From Streptomyces liliifuscus (GTDB lineage Bacteria; Actinomycetota; Actinomycetes; Streptomycetales; Streptomycetaceae), in assembly GCF_016598615.1 (NCBI RefSeq), contig NZ_CP066831.1, positions 8,122,001 through 8,186,000 on the forward strand: a stretch of 64,000 nucleotides of DNA, in the 5' to 3' direction. Shown here piece after piece: positions 53,567-61,750 of the stretch. The translations under genes were made by a program, and so were the position numbers. Numbering within the stretch: position 1 is the first letter of the stretch; every line of letters begins with the position of its first letter. Under the pieces are notes generated by a model. That model worked only from the letters and a program-made list of their open reading frames with translations, made no database searches and had not been told where the DNA came from.

Positions 53567-54424
53567 TCAGCCCAGGCCCTTCACGAGCCTGAACGCCGAG
53601 TCCGCCCGGTAGAGGTGGCTGTTGTCGAACGATTCGAGGCGGATCTCGAAGTTGCGGTGGCGCAGGAAGCGGCCGCGGTAGTTGTACGACTCCAGCATGA
53701 CCGCGTCGTTGAAGGACGATGGGCGGGGGCAGAACGTGGCGTCCTGCTTGAAGAGCTCGGAGCCGTTGTGGCGGTCGGCGCGGAGCCGGAACTGATAGTG
53801 GCGCAGATAGCGGTTGTCGCCCAGGGAGAAGGACACACAGCTGGAGTCGGCGATACCGGGGACGACCTTGAAGGTGGCCTCGTCCCTGGTCCGCGACGAG
53901 CTGTGGGAGCCCACCTGGTCGAGTCGCACCGAGTCGCGGTCGAGGTGCCAGTAGCGGTCGGGGTAGTTGACCGCCTGGACGGACTTCCCCGAGGAGGCGG
54001 GCCTGGACGCGGGAGGCTTGGCGGAGGCGGACTTGGACGGCCGCGGGTCCGAGTCCGGCTTCGTGCCGCCCTGCTGCTGGGCCTCGGGCGAGGCGGAGCC
54101 GTCCGCGGCGGCCTTGGAGGACTCGGGGGCGGCGAGGCCGCTCTTCCCGCTGGGTGCCGTGGCGGGGGGCGGGCTGGGTATGAGCGGCTCGTCCGCCGCG
54201 GAGGTGGTGTTCTTCGTCTTGTCCTTCGCCGAGGTGTCCGGGTCGTCGTCGAGCACGACGACGGCTGTGACGGTGGAGGCGAGAACCGCCACGAGGAGTG
54301 CTCCCGCGAGCCAGAGCCTGCGGGTTCCGGGTACGCGTGACTCGTCCACGGTTTCGCCGGTCTCCCACACCTTCGCGGGGCGGGCGGACGGGTCGGGAGC
54401 GGACCCGGGGTTTCTTTCAGGCAT
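53567..54424 (-). CDS. Membrane-anchored AbfB (arabinose-binding) domain protein
   Basis: A 285-residue protein: short cytoplasmic N-terminus, one TM helix (about 37-58), a disordered Ser/Pro/Lys/Ala linker (about 60-148) and a C-terminal AbfB beta-trefoil (about 150-285; NYPDRYWHLDRD, YNYRGRFLRHRNFEIRLES). AbfB domains bind arabinofuranosyl side chains of hemicellulose, normally next to an enzyme; here there is none. It would display a carbohydrate-binding module outside the cell. ATG 54424 is chosen because GGGGGA lies 7 nt upstream; 54469 is an alternative without a ribosome binding site. Confidence 0.85.
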   Translation of the reverse strand: MPERNPGSAPDPSARPAKVWETGETVDESRVPGTRRLWLAGALLVAVLASTVTAVVVLDDDPDTSAKDKTKNTTSAADEPLIPSPPPATAPSGKSGLAAPESSKAAADGSASPEAQQQGGTKPDSDPRPSKSASAKPPASRPASSGKSVQAVNYPDRYWHLDRDSVRLDQVGSHSSSRTRDEATFKVVPGIADSSCVSFSLGDNRYLRHYQFRLRADRHNGSELFKQDATFCPRPSSFNDAVMLESYNYRGRFLRHRNFEIRLESFDNSHLYRADSAFRLVKGLG

Positions 54425-54921
54425 GCGAGGTTCCCCCAGCGTCGCCGAAGGCGGACGCGGATCGGTCATGTGGGTCGTGGCACAAGAGGAGGCGGAGGCC
54501 GCGGACACGCGTGACGGCTGTGGCCGGAGGATCCGCGTGCGCGACGAGGGGAACATTAGTAGAACTTGTGGGCCCCGCGTAGCGTTTCTGAGAGCGGTTT
54601 CTGCCAGGAACGCCGGGGGTTCTGCGGCCAGTTGACGGTGATCGTCGGGTCCGGCGGCCCGGGGAAAGATAGTTCAAGGCTTAAGGATTCGAGATCAGGG
54701 CCGCGGGAGGGGCGATCTCGGCGCCCGGGGCGGGGGGTTCGGACGCCGAGATCGCCGGCTCTCCCGGTGGAGGCGGAAGTTCCTCTCAGGGCCAACACGT
54801 TATGAAAGAAGGCGCCCGAGGCGTCGCGTGGACCGATGCCCAATCGTGTCCGTGCCGCGAGGGCCGGTGCCCGACGTGTGTGGCGAGGACCGGTGCCCGG
54901 CGCCGCCCGCGAGGAGCGGTA
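54425..54921. other. 497-bp intergenic region with one hairpin
   Basis: No convincing gene on either strand. It contains a perfect 13-bp inverted repeat GGCGATCTCGGCG (54711-54723) and CGCCGAGATCGCC (54744-54756), a possible terminator of the minus-strand hydrolase gene, and the leader of the AbfB-domain gene. Confidence 0.5.
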
Positions 54922-56673
54922 CTAGCGCGTCGCGAAGGCCGACAGGAGTGCGGCGATCCGTTCGCGGGAGCCGCCGTTCTGGACCGGGGCCGCAGTGAGC
55001 ACGTCCAGATGCTGGTAGCCGGGCAGGACCACGGGGTTCTTCTCCGCGGGGATGTGGTCCGCGAGGATCCCGTCGCCAGCGACGAAGGTGATCGTGGGGT
55101 TCGCGGTCAGGCCGCCGGGGTGCGCCATGTTCCGTGCGATCCGCGGGTCGTCGACCAGGGAGAGGTCGGTGACCAGCTTCGTCGGGAAGTAGTCCTCGGT
55201 GAAGTCCAGCGGCTGCTCGGAGAGGCTGCGGGCCAGCTCCCCGATGTCCGAGACCTCCTTGGCGGCCGTCGTGAACGGCGTGCCGTCCGCCGAGCGGTGC
55301 ACCGGGTCGTCCGGCGCTCCCACCCGGTCGAAGTTCCGCCAGGTGTGGAGCGGGCCGGCCGGCTGGTCCGGGATCGCCTTCAGCTCCGTACCGAACAGGG
55401 CCGGTGAGCCCTGGACGTCGTTCGAGACCGGGAAGTTCTTGTCCACGAGCCGGCCGCCGTCGAAGAGGCCCACGCTGGTCTGGATGAAGGACAGGGGCGC
55501 CGAGTTGTCGTCCATGAAGGCGCCGAGGACCGCCGCGTTGGTGAGCCGGAAGTCGCGGATCGTGGGCCTGCCCGACAGGAAGACGGCCGCGTCCTTGGAG
55601 AACATCGTGCGGGACGTCGTCTCGATGTTGGCGTTCGACGGCAGGTCGTCCTGGAGGGTGGAGCGCGCGTCGGGTGCGGTGCGCGCCGCGAGGCCGCTGA
55701 TCGCGAGGACGTTCATGATCTCGGGGTTGATCACCGCGGGGAGCGCGAGGAAGCGGGGCAGGACACCGCTGCGCAGACCGGCCTGTACGACGGTGTGGCC
55801 GAGGCCCGTCTCCGGGACCGTGCCCCTGGGCAGCAGGCCGCCGTTGAGGGTGCCCGAAGTGCCGTTCAGGTCATCCAGGTTGGTGGCGATCGTCGTGTCC
55901 AGGGCGAAGTAGCCCGCGCACTGGCTGAAGCCCGCGTCCGTCGTCGTCGCGGGGTTCCCGTCGAAGTCCCAGGTGGCGAAGACACCGGTGAGGACTCCGC
56001 CGAGCGAGTGCCCGCCGCACATCACCTTCTCCTTGCGGAGCCTCTGGTCGGGCAGTTCGGCGGACAGCAGGTCGTACTGGTCGCGGACCGTGCGCTCCAG
56101 ACCGACCTCGGCCAGCCAGCCCACCTGATTACTCGTCAGAAAGCCGTCGAAGGAGCGTCCGTCGACCTTCTCGCCCTCGTAGTAGTAGCCAACAGCCTTG
56201 GCGGTACTGCCCGTTGAGATCCCGGTGTTGTCCTCAAGGCAGTTGGAGCGCCGGTCCAGGGCCCAGAACTCGATGTGCTCGCCCTTCTCGGCGGCCGCCC
56301 TCACCGTGTTGCGGGCCACGCTGTCGAAGGCGCCCGCGCCCTCCAGGATGCCGGGCTGGGCGACCAGGATCCGGTCGGCGTCGGCGGACTTCGACGGCCC
56401 CTCGGAGGAGCGGTAGCGCAGGTACGACAGCCGGTCGCAGCGCTCCGGGTGACCGCCCACCGAGGCGGGCAGCGGGATCCGTACCGAGACCACGGTCTCG
56501 GTGATGCCGGGGACCGGGGAGCCCGAGGCCACCGGGGTCTCGGTGCGGGCGGCCTCGGCGCCGGCCGGTGCTCCGTCGGCCGACGACGTCACGGTGAGCG
56601 CGGCCGCGCCGAGCGCTCCGGCGGTCAGGGCGCGCAGCCACCGGCCGCGTGGGCGGGGGACTCCTGTGCTCAT
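54922..56673 (-). CDS. Secreted alpha/beta-hydrolase-like protein
   Basis: A 583-residue exported protein. A Sec signal (RGRWLRALTAGALGAAAL) ends at about 35-40. The lipase-type nucleophile elbow is GGHSLGG with S223, in the region VMCGGHSLGGVLTGVFA. The rest has no motif I can assign, though an alpha/beta-hydrolase core fits. Substrate unknown; lipids or esters are a guess from the serine elbow. The ATG has GGAGAG upstream. No operon partner is evident. Confidence 0.82.
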   Translation of the reverse strand: MSTGVPRPRGRWLRALTAGALGAAALTVTSSADGAPAGAEAARTETPVASGSPVPGITETVVSVRIPLPASVGGHPERCDRLSYLRYRSSEGPSKSADADRILVAQPGILEGAGAFDSVARNTVRAAAEKGEHIEFWALDRRSNCLEDNTGISTGSTAKAVGYYYEGEKVDGRSFDGFLTSNQVGWLAEVGLERTVRDQYDLLSAELPDQRLRKEKVMCGGHSLGGVLTGVFATWDFDGNPATTTDAGFSQCAGYFALDTTIATNLDDLNGTSGTLNGGLLPRGTVPETGLGHTVVQAGLRSGVLPRFLALPAVINPEIMNVLAISGLAARTAPDARSTLQDDLPSNANIETTSRTMFSKDAAVFLSGRPTIRDFRLTNAAVLGAFMDDNSAPLSFIQTSVGLFDGGRLVDKNFPVSNDVQGSPALFGTELKAIPDQPAGPLHTWRNFDRVGAPDDPVHRSADGTPFTTAAKEVSDIGELARSLSEQPLDFTEDYFPTKLVTDLSLVDDPRIARNMAHPGGLTANPTITFVAGDGILADHIPAEKNPVVLPGYQHLDVLTAAPVQNGGSRERIAALLSAFATR

Positions 56674-56834
56674 GGTCTCTCCATCGGGACGACGGCGGGT
56701 CCGGGGTACCGAACGGTAACCATCGGTAACTTCCGTATGCCATAAGGAAAATGAGCAAACAGGCGCGGCCGGTCGCGCACATTCGCACAGTGGCTCGGTG
56801 GCGGGGCCCGGTGCGCGGCGGGAGACTGCGGCGT

Positions 56835-57200
56835 ATGGCTGTCTCCTGGTATCAAGTCGTCGTCGACGCCCACGACCTGCCGTCGCTGGCCCGCTTCTGG
56901 TGTCAGGTCCTCGACTGGCGCGTGCTGTTCGAGACCGAGGACGAGATCGTCATCGGGGCCGACCCGAGTGCCCTGCCCGGCATCTGCTTCGTACCGGTCG
57001 GCGAGCGCAAGACAGGCAAGAACCGGCTGCACATCGACCTCACGCCCGACGACCGGGACGCCGAGGTCGAGCGGCTCCTCGCGCTCGGGGCCCGGCGGGC
57101 GGACGTCGGCCAGGGCGAGGACGTCACCTGGGTCGTCCTCGCCGATCCCGAGGGCAACGAGTTCTGTGTGCTGCGGCCGAAGAAGACACTCCTCGACTGA
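56835..57200 (+). CDS. VOC-family (glyoxalase/bleomycin resistance-like) protein
   Basis: A 121-residue single-unit vicinal oxygen chelate protein: WYQVVVDAHDLPSLARFWCQVLDW at the N-terminus, RLHIDLTP and VVLADPEGNEFCVL at the C-terminus. Family members bind metals and small molecules or act as dioxygenases and resistance proteins; the function cannot be told from sequence. The ATG at 56835 is chosen with GGGAG upstream; an in-frame ATG at 56751 adds a basic non-family tail. Confidence 0.85.
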   Translation: MAVSWYQVVVDAHDLPSLARFWCQVLDWRVLFETEDEIVIGADPSALPGICFVPVGERKTGKNRLHIDLTPDDRDAEVERLLALGARRADVGQGEDVTWVVLADPEGNEFCVLRPKKTLLD

Positions 57201-57227
57201 GGTCGGCCCGGCTGGGGCGGTGGAGTT

Positions 57228-57265
57228 GTGTACAGGCGTACGTATCGATGCGTACACTCGTACAC
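57228..57265. promoter_or_regulatory. 38-bp palindromic operator abutting the SMR gene start
   Basis: GTGTAC and GTACAC at the ends, GTACG/CGTAC inside and ATCGAT at the centre; 30 of 38 positions agree with the reverse complement. It ends one base before the ATG and contains the -10-like TACACT (57253-57258), so bound repressor would block transcription. The likely binder is the TetR regulator encoded downstream. Confidence 0.65.
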
Positions 57266-57586
57266 ATGGGATACGTGCTGCTCGCCGGAGCCATCGCCGC
57301 AGAGGTGGCCGCCACCACAGCCATGAAGTACAGCGACGGCTTCAGCAAACTGTGGCCCTCGCTGGTGACCGCGATCGGTTACGTCGTCGCGTTCGCGCTG
57401 CTCGCACAGACGCTGAAGACCGTCGCGGTCGGCACGGCCTACGCGATCTGGGCGGGGATCGGCACGGCGGCCGTCGCGGGCATCGGGATGATGTTCCTGG
57501 GCGAGGGCATGAACACCGCCAAGTTCGCCGGGATCGTGCTGATCATCGGCGGGGTCGTGGTGCTGAACCTGGGCGGGGCGCACTGA
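57266..57586 (+). CDS. Small multidrug resistance (SMR) efflux protein
   Basis: A 106-residue, four-helix EmrE/QacE-type pump (GYVLLAGAIAAEVAATTAMK, IGYVVAFALLAQTLKTVAVG, AGIGMMFLGEGM, GIVLIIGGVVVLNL). The conserved proton/substrate Glu is E13. The family expels quaternary ammonium and other cationic compounds, or guanidinium. No ribosome binding site is present; a -10-like TACACT lies 7 nt upstream, so the mRNA is probably leaderless. A TetR gene follows 52 bp later. Confidence 0.92.
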   Translation: MGYVLLAGAIAAEVAATTAMKYSDGFSKLWPSLVTAIGYVVAFALLAQTLKTVAVGTAYAIWAGIGTAAVAGIGMMFLGEGMNTAKFAGIVLIIGGVVVLNLGGAH

Positions 57587-57638
57587 TGCGGCACCGCCCC
57601 GTGGGAGCCTGCTCGCGCCGCCCGGCGGGAGTCCGCTG

Positions 57639-58175
57639 ATGGTCCGGCGCTACGACCCCGAGCGGCGGCAGCGGATCATCGACGCGGCGATCCGTGTCGT
57701 CGCCGACAAGGGCATCGGCGGGCTCAGCCACCGCTCGGCCGCGGCCGAGGCCGATGTGCCGCTCGGCTCGACGACGTACCACTTCAAGACCCTCGACGAG
57801 CTCATGGTCGCCGCGCTGCGCCAGACCAACGAGGGCTTCGCGAAGGTCGTCGCCTCGCGGGGCGCGCTGGAGGACACCGGGGCCGATCTGGCCGGTGAGC
57901 TCGCCGGTCTCCTGGGCGAGTGGCTGGGCGGCGACCGCACGAGCGTGGAGCTGGAGTACGAGCTCTATCTCGCCGCACTGCGCCGCCCCGTGCTGCGGCC
58001 CGTCGCCGCCGAGTGGTGCCAGGACCTCGCCGAGCGGATCGGCCGCCGCACGGACCCCGTCACCGCGCGGGCCCTCGTCGCGGTGATGGACGGGATCTGT
58101 CTGCAGGTACTGGTGACAGGGGCGGAGTACGACGAGGAGTACACACGCGAGGTGCTGGCCCGGGTGATCCCCTGA
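57639..58175 (+). CDS. TetR-family regulator
   Basis: A 178-residue repressor with an N-terminal TetR helix-turn-helix (RRQRIIDAAIRVVADKGIGGLSH, then PLGSTTYHFKTLDELMVAAL) and a C-terminal ligand-binding helical domain. It follows the SMR pump gene on the same strand, a common drug-sensing arrangement, so it likely binds the 38-bp palindrome upstream of that gene. GGGAG precedes the ATG. Confidence 0.92.
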   Translation: MVRRYDPERRQRIIDAAIRVVADKGIGGLSHRSAAAEADVPLGSTTYHFKTLDELMVAALRQTNEGFAKVVASRGALEDTGADLAGELAGLLGEWLGGDRTSVELEYELYLAALRRPVLRPVAAEWCQDLAERIGRRTDPVTARALVAVMDGICLQVLVTGAEYDEEYTREVLARVIP

Positions 58176-58263
58176 ATCCCGCTGTCCGTCAAGCGTGAAC
58201 CTTTCGCGGCCCTGCGGGGAACAGGGGTGAAAGGCTCGGCACGACGAAGCAGGGGGAGGACTT

Positions 58264-58857
58264 GTGACCGGACCACCGGCACCTGAGGCCGGGGTGCACG
58301 ACGACGCGGAGGTCGTCGCCCAGTCGCTGGAGGACCCGGAGCTGTTCGCCCGGCTCTACGACCGGCACGCGCCCGACATCCACCGGTACGCGGCCCGGCG
58401 CCTCGGGGACGGCGCCGCCGACGACATCACGGCGGACACCTTCCTCACCGCGTTCCGCATCCGCGGCCGCTACGACCTCACCCGCGCCAACGCACGCCCC
58501 TGGCTGTACGGCATCGCGGGCAACCTCATCGGTAAACAGCGTCGCGCCGAGGTGCGGGCGCTCAAGGCGCTGGCCCGCACCGGGCACGACCCCGTCGCCG
58601 CCTCCTGGGTCGAGGAGACCGAGAGCCGGGTCGCCGCACAGGCACCGCTCGCCGGAGCCCTCGCCGCACTGCCCGCGGGGGACCGGCACGTACTGCTGCT
58701 CATCGCCTGGGCCGACCTCAGCTACCAGGAGGTTGCCGAGGCACTGGACATCCCGGTCGGGACGGTCCGCTCACGGCTCAACAGGGCCCGGCGCAAGGTG
58801 CGTACGGCGCTGGGCGCGGACCCCGCGTTCCTGCCCGACACCCCGGAGGTGGTCTGA
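58264..58857 (+). CDS. ECF-family RNA polymerase sigma factor
   Basis: A 197-residue sigma-70 family factor. Region 2 (ELFARLYDRHAPDIHRYAARRLG ... ADTFLTAFRI) and region 4 (AALPAGDRHVLLLIAWADLSYQEVAEALDIPVGTVRSRLNRARR) are present; there is no regions 1 or 3. GTG start after AGCAGGGGGAGGACTT. The stop is 1 bp before the next gene start, so the two form an operon in which the partner may be a regulator of this sigma. A self-promoter is not recognisable. Confidence 0.93.
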   Translation: MTGPPAPEAGVHDDAEVVAQSLEDPELFARLYDRHAPDIHRYAARRLGDGAADDITADTFLTAFRIRGRYDLTRANARPWLYGIAGNLIGKQRRAEVRALKALARTGHDPVAASWVEETESRVAAQAPLAGALAALPAGDRHVLLLIAWADLSYQEVAEALDIPVGTVRSRLNRARRKVRTALGADPAFLPDTPEVV

Positions 58858-58858
58858 C

Positions 58859-59767
58859 GTGGACGAGATGACCGCGGTACGCGAACTGCGGGCCGAGACA
58901 CCCCTGCCCCCGCGCACACGGCTCGTGCCGGGGCGTGACGCGCTGCTGGCGGAGGCCGCGCGCGGTCGCCGGAGCCGGGGACCGCGCGCCGACTGGCGGC
59001 TCGCCGCCGTGGGCGCCGCGGCCGCGATCACGCTGGCGGCGGTGCTCGGCACCCAGGTCGTGGGCGACGGGGGGCACGAGACGCTGCCGGGGGCCCGGTC
59101 GACGTATTTCCTGGAACTGGGCAGTGCGAAGGACCTGTTGACCGACGCCGCGGACGTGATCGCGGCCGGTCCCTCGGTCACCGCCCGCGACGGCCAGTGG
59201 ATCTACGTCAAGAGCGGCGAGGTGAACCTCACGGACGACTCGCAGCCGGGGACGAGCGAGACCTGGATGAGGTACGCCGATCCGTCCATGGAGGACGGGA
59301 AGGCGGGCGACGACCATTCGCCGAGGGAGGAGTACGAGTTCCTCAAGGGCCTGCCCGACGACCCGAAGAAGGTACGGGCGAAGGCGCGCGCGTTCTTCTA
59401 CGCCACCGACAGGACGGAGACCCGCACCCAACACGAGTACCGGGCCCTCACCGCGGTCCTCGGCCGGGCCTACGCGTACGACGCCGGGGATCTCGCCAAG
59501 GTCTACCGGGCCCTGGCCACGATTCCCGGCGTACGGGCCGCGCAGGTCCAGGACGCGGCGGGACGCGACGCCGTCGCGGTGTACCTCAAGAGCGAGGACC
59601 CGACGGCGAACCGGGACGAACTCCTCCTGGACCCGGAGACCTACCTCTACAGCGGTCATCGCTGGGTGGCCCGGAGCGACGGCGGCCAGTGGCAGAAGGG
59701 GGACGCCGTCATCGGCGGGGTGCGACTGGCCGTGGCGGTGGTCGGCAAGAAGGGCGAGCGGCCCTGA
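58859..59767 (+). CDS. CU044_5270-type membrane protein coupled to an ECF sigma factor
   Basis: A 302-residue protein with a short N-terminal cytoplasmic part, one TM helix (about 50-68: LAAVGAAAAITLAAVLG) and an extracytoplasmic domain (IYVKSGEVNL, YLYSGHRWVARSDG). This family usually lies beside ECF sigma genes and may hold or sense for them, but there is no classical zinc anti-sigma motif here. The GTG at 58859 is chosen because GGAGG lies 10 nt upstream; ATG 58868 is the alternative. Confidence 0.82.
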   Translation: MDEMTAVRELRAETPLPPRTRLVPGRDALLAEAARGRRSRGPRADWRLAAVGAAAAITLAAVLGTQVVGDGGHETLPGARSTYFLELGSAKDLLTDAADVIAAGPSVTARDGQWIYVKSGEVNLTDDSQPGTSETWMRYADPSMEDGKAGDDHSPREEYEFLKGLPDDPKKVRAKARAFFYATDRTETRTQHEYRALTAVLGRAYAYDAGDLAKVYRALATIPGVRAAQVQDAAGRDAVAVYLKSEDPTANRDELLLDPETYLYSGHRWVARSDGGQWQKGDAVIGGVRLAVAVVGKKGERP

Positions 59768-59849
59768 CCTGGACTGCCCGGGTTCGTCCGGCACGACCCC
59801 GCCGGACAGGCCCCGGTGCGCCCGGCACCTGAGACGCCGGGCGCACTGG

Positions 59850-59880
59850 TTGGCACCCGCGGGCCCCGGCCGGTTAGGTT
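59850..59880 (+). promoter_or_regulatory. Candidate leaderless promoter of dapD
   Basis: -35 TTGGCA (59850-59855) and -10 TAGGTT (59875-59880) are 19 bp apart, and the -10 ends 6 nt before the ATG. No ribosome binding site is seen, so the transcript is probably leaderless. Confidence 0.45.
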
Positions 59881-59886
59881 TCCCTC

Positions 59887-60876
59887 ATGACCGACACGAC
59901 TGCTACTCGCACCACCGGCGCCGTCGCCGCCGGGCTTGCCACGCTCGCCGCCGACGGAACTGTCCTCGACACCTGGTTCCCGGCCCCCGAACTGGCCGCC
60001 GAGCCCGGCCCCTCCGGCTCCGAGCGGCTGTCCGCCGAGCGCGCGGCGGAGCTGCTCGGCGAGGGCGCCGTGAAGGCGATCGGCCCGGACGCCCGCCGTG
60101 GCGTCGAAGTGGTCGCGGTCCGTACGGTCATCGCCTCGCTCGACGAGAAGCCGGTCGACGCGCACGACGCGTACCTGCGTCTGCACCTGCTCTCGCACCG
60201 CCTCGTGAAGCCGCACGGGCAGAGCCTCGACGGCCTGTTCGCCCACCTCGCCAACGTCGCCTGGACCTCGCTCGGCCCGGTCGCCGTGGACGACGTGGAG
60301 AAGGTCCGGCTGAACGCCCGCGCCGAGGGCCTCCACCTGGCCGTGACGTCCATCGACAAGTTCCCGCGCATGACGGACTACGTGGCGCCGAAGGGCGTCC
60401 GCATCGCCGACGCCGACCGGGTCCGCCTCGGCGCGCACCTCGCCGAGGGCACCACGGTCATGCACGAGGGCTTCGTGAACTTCAACGCGGGCACGCTCGG
60501 CACGTCGATGGTCGAGGGCCGTATCTCCGCCGGCGTCGTCGTCGGCGACGGCTCGGACATCGGCGGCGGCGCGTCCACCATGGGCACGCTGTCCGGCGGC
60601 GGCAATGTCCGCATCACGATCGGCGAGCGCTGCCTGATCGGGGCGGAGGCGGGCGTCGGGATCGCCCTCGGTGACGAGTGTGTCGTCGAGGCGGGGCTGT
60701 ACGTCACCGCCGGGACGCGGGTCACGATGCCGGACGGGCAGATCGTGAAGGCCCGTGAGCTGTCCGGGGCGTCCAACATTCTGTTCCGGCGGAACTCGGT
60801 CACCGGGACGGTGGAGGCGCGGCCGAACAATGCGGTGTGGGGTGGCCTCAACGAGATCCTCCACAGTCACAACTGA
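59887..60876 (+). CDS. dapD: 2,3,4,5-Tetrahydropyridine-2,6-dicarboxylate N-succinyltransferase
   Basis: Succinylates tetrahydrodipicolinate in lysine and meso-diaminopimelate (actually LL-DAP in Streptomyces cell walls) synthesis. The 329-residue protein is the long actinobacterial DapD with a left-handed beta-helix of hexapeptide repeats (RISAGVVVGDGSDIGGGASTMG ... GERCLIGAEAGVGIALG). A strong terminator follows. dapA lies 2 kb away on the other strand. Confidence 0.96.
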   Translation: MTDTTATRTTGAVAAGLATLAADGTVLDTWFPAPELAAEPGPSGSERLSAERAAELLGEGAVKAIGPDARRGVEVVAVRTVIASLDEKPVDAHDAYLRLHLLSHRLVKPHGQSLDGLFAHLANVAWTSLGPVAVDDVEKVRLNARAEGLHLAVTSIDKFPRMTDYVAPKGVRIADADRVRLGAHLAEGTTVMHEGFVNFNAGTLGTSMVEGRISAGVVVGDGSDIGGGASTMGTLSGGGNVRITIGERCLIGAEAGVGIALGDECVVEAGLYVTAGTRVTMPDGQIVKARELSGASNILFRRNSVTGTVEARPNNAVWGGLNEILHSHN

Positions 60877-60895
60877 GCCCCGCGGTTGTTTTGTG

Positions 60896-60936
60896 AACCT
60901 GGCGCCCTCCCACTTGCTGTGGGAGGGCGCCAGGTT
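60896..60936 (+). terminator. Terminator of dapD
   Basis: Perfect 18-bp stem AACCTGGCGCCCTCCCAC / its complement with loop TTGCT, then CTTT. It starts 20 nt after the dapD stop. Confidence 0.85.
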
Positions 60937-60977
60937 CTTTGGGGTCGGACGTCGGGTGCGGGCCCGGTGGGGGCTGG

Positions 60978-61055
60978 TCGCGCAGTTCCCCGCGCCCCTG
61001 AAAGCGGGGCTGCGCCCCTGGCTTTTATCTTCTAGGGGCGCGGGGAACTGCGCGA
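60978..61055. repeat. Dispersed GC-rich inverted repeat, copy 5
   Basis: Perfect 22-bp arms at 60978-60999 (containing CGCAGTTCCCCGCGCCCC) and 61034-61055 (its complement), with a 34-nt loop; the match extends outward with one mismatch into GGGGGCT/AGCCCCC. The flank CCCCCACCCACCCGCAC also follows copy 2 at 32.09 kb. Confidence 0.85.
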
Positions 61056-61186
61056 CAAGCCCCCACCCACCCGCACGTCACCATCGGACCGCAGGAATTC
61101 CGCGCCGTCAGGCATAGCGGGGGTCCGCCCGGGACGTCAGTACGGGTGGGAGCGGGGGAGAACCCGCTGGGGAAGAGAAGGTGACG

Positions 61187-61750
61187 ATGGATGCCCAAGG
61201 GCACGAGCGGTTCCGGGAATTCGTGGAGAACCGGTCATCGGCGCTGCTGAAGACCGCCGTGCTGCTCAGCGGCGGCGACCGCCACGCGGCCGAGGACCTG
61301 CTGCAGAACGCGCTGGTCAAGGCAGCCGGACGATGGCAGCGGATCGACGAGCCGGAGGCGTACGTACGGCAGATCCTGTACCGCCAGCAGGTGAGCCGAT
61401 GGCGGCTGAAGTGGCGCCGACGGGAACTGACGGTCGCCGAACCGCCCGAGGGGACGGGCGGGGCCGCGGCGGACGCCTCCTCCGCGGCCGACCTGCGGAT
61501 CGTGATGCGCGGAGCGCTGGCGCGGCTGACCGCCCGGCAGCGGACCGTGCTCGTACTGCGCTACTTCGAGGACCTGCCGGAGGCCGACGTGGCCCGGATC
61601 CTCGGCTGCTCGGTGGGGACCGTGCGGTCCACCACCCACCGCTCGCTCGCTCGGCTGCGGGCTCTCGCGCCGGAACTGGCCGCTCTGGGACCCGCCGACG
61701 CGGAACAGAGCCCGTCCCGCGACTTCTCACCGGTGGAGGTACGTCCGTGA
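61187..61750 (+). CDS. SigE-family ECF sigma factor
   Basis: A 187-residue ECF sigma factor of the actinobacterial SigE family: region 2 (FREFVENRSSALLKTAVLL ... AEDLLQNALVKAAGRW) and region 4 (ARLTARQRTVLVLRYFEDLPEADVARILGCSVGTVRST). It starts at ATG 61187 (GAAGAGAAGGTGACG upstream); GTG 61181 is too close to the ribosome binding site. The stop overlaps the next gene start (GTGA), so the downstream propeller protein is a probable regulator. Confidence 0.92.
   Translation: MDAQGHERFREFVENRSSALLKTAVLLSGGDRHAAEDLLQNALVKAAGRWQRIDEPEAYVRQILYRQQVSRWRLKWRRRELTVAEPPEGTGGAAADASSAADLRIVMRGALARLTARQRTVLVLRYFEDLPEADVARILGCSVGTVRSTTHRSLARLRALAPELAALGPADAEQSPSRDFSPVEVRP

Noticed and set aside
54566..54805. 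Plus-strand frame of 79 codons in the intergenic gap
   Set aside because: No ribosome binding site and no gene-like composition; it crosses a hairpin likely to be a terminator.
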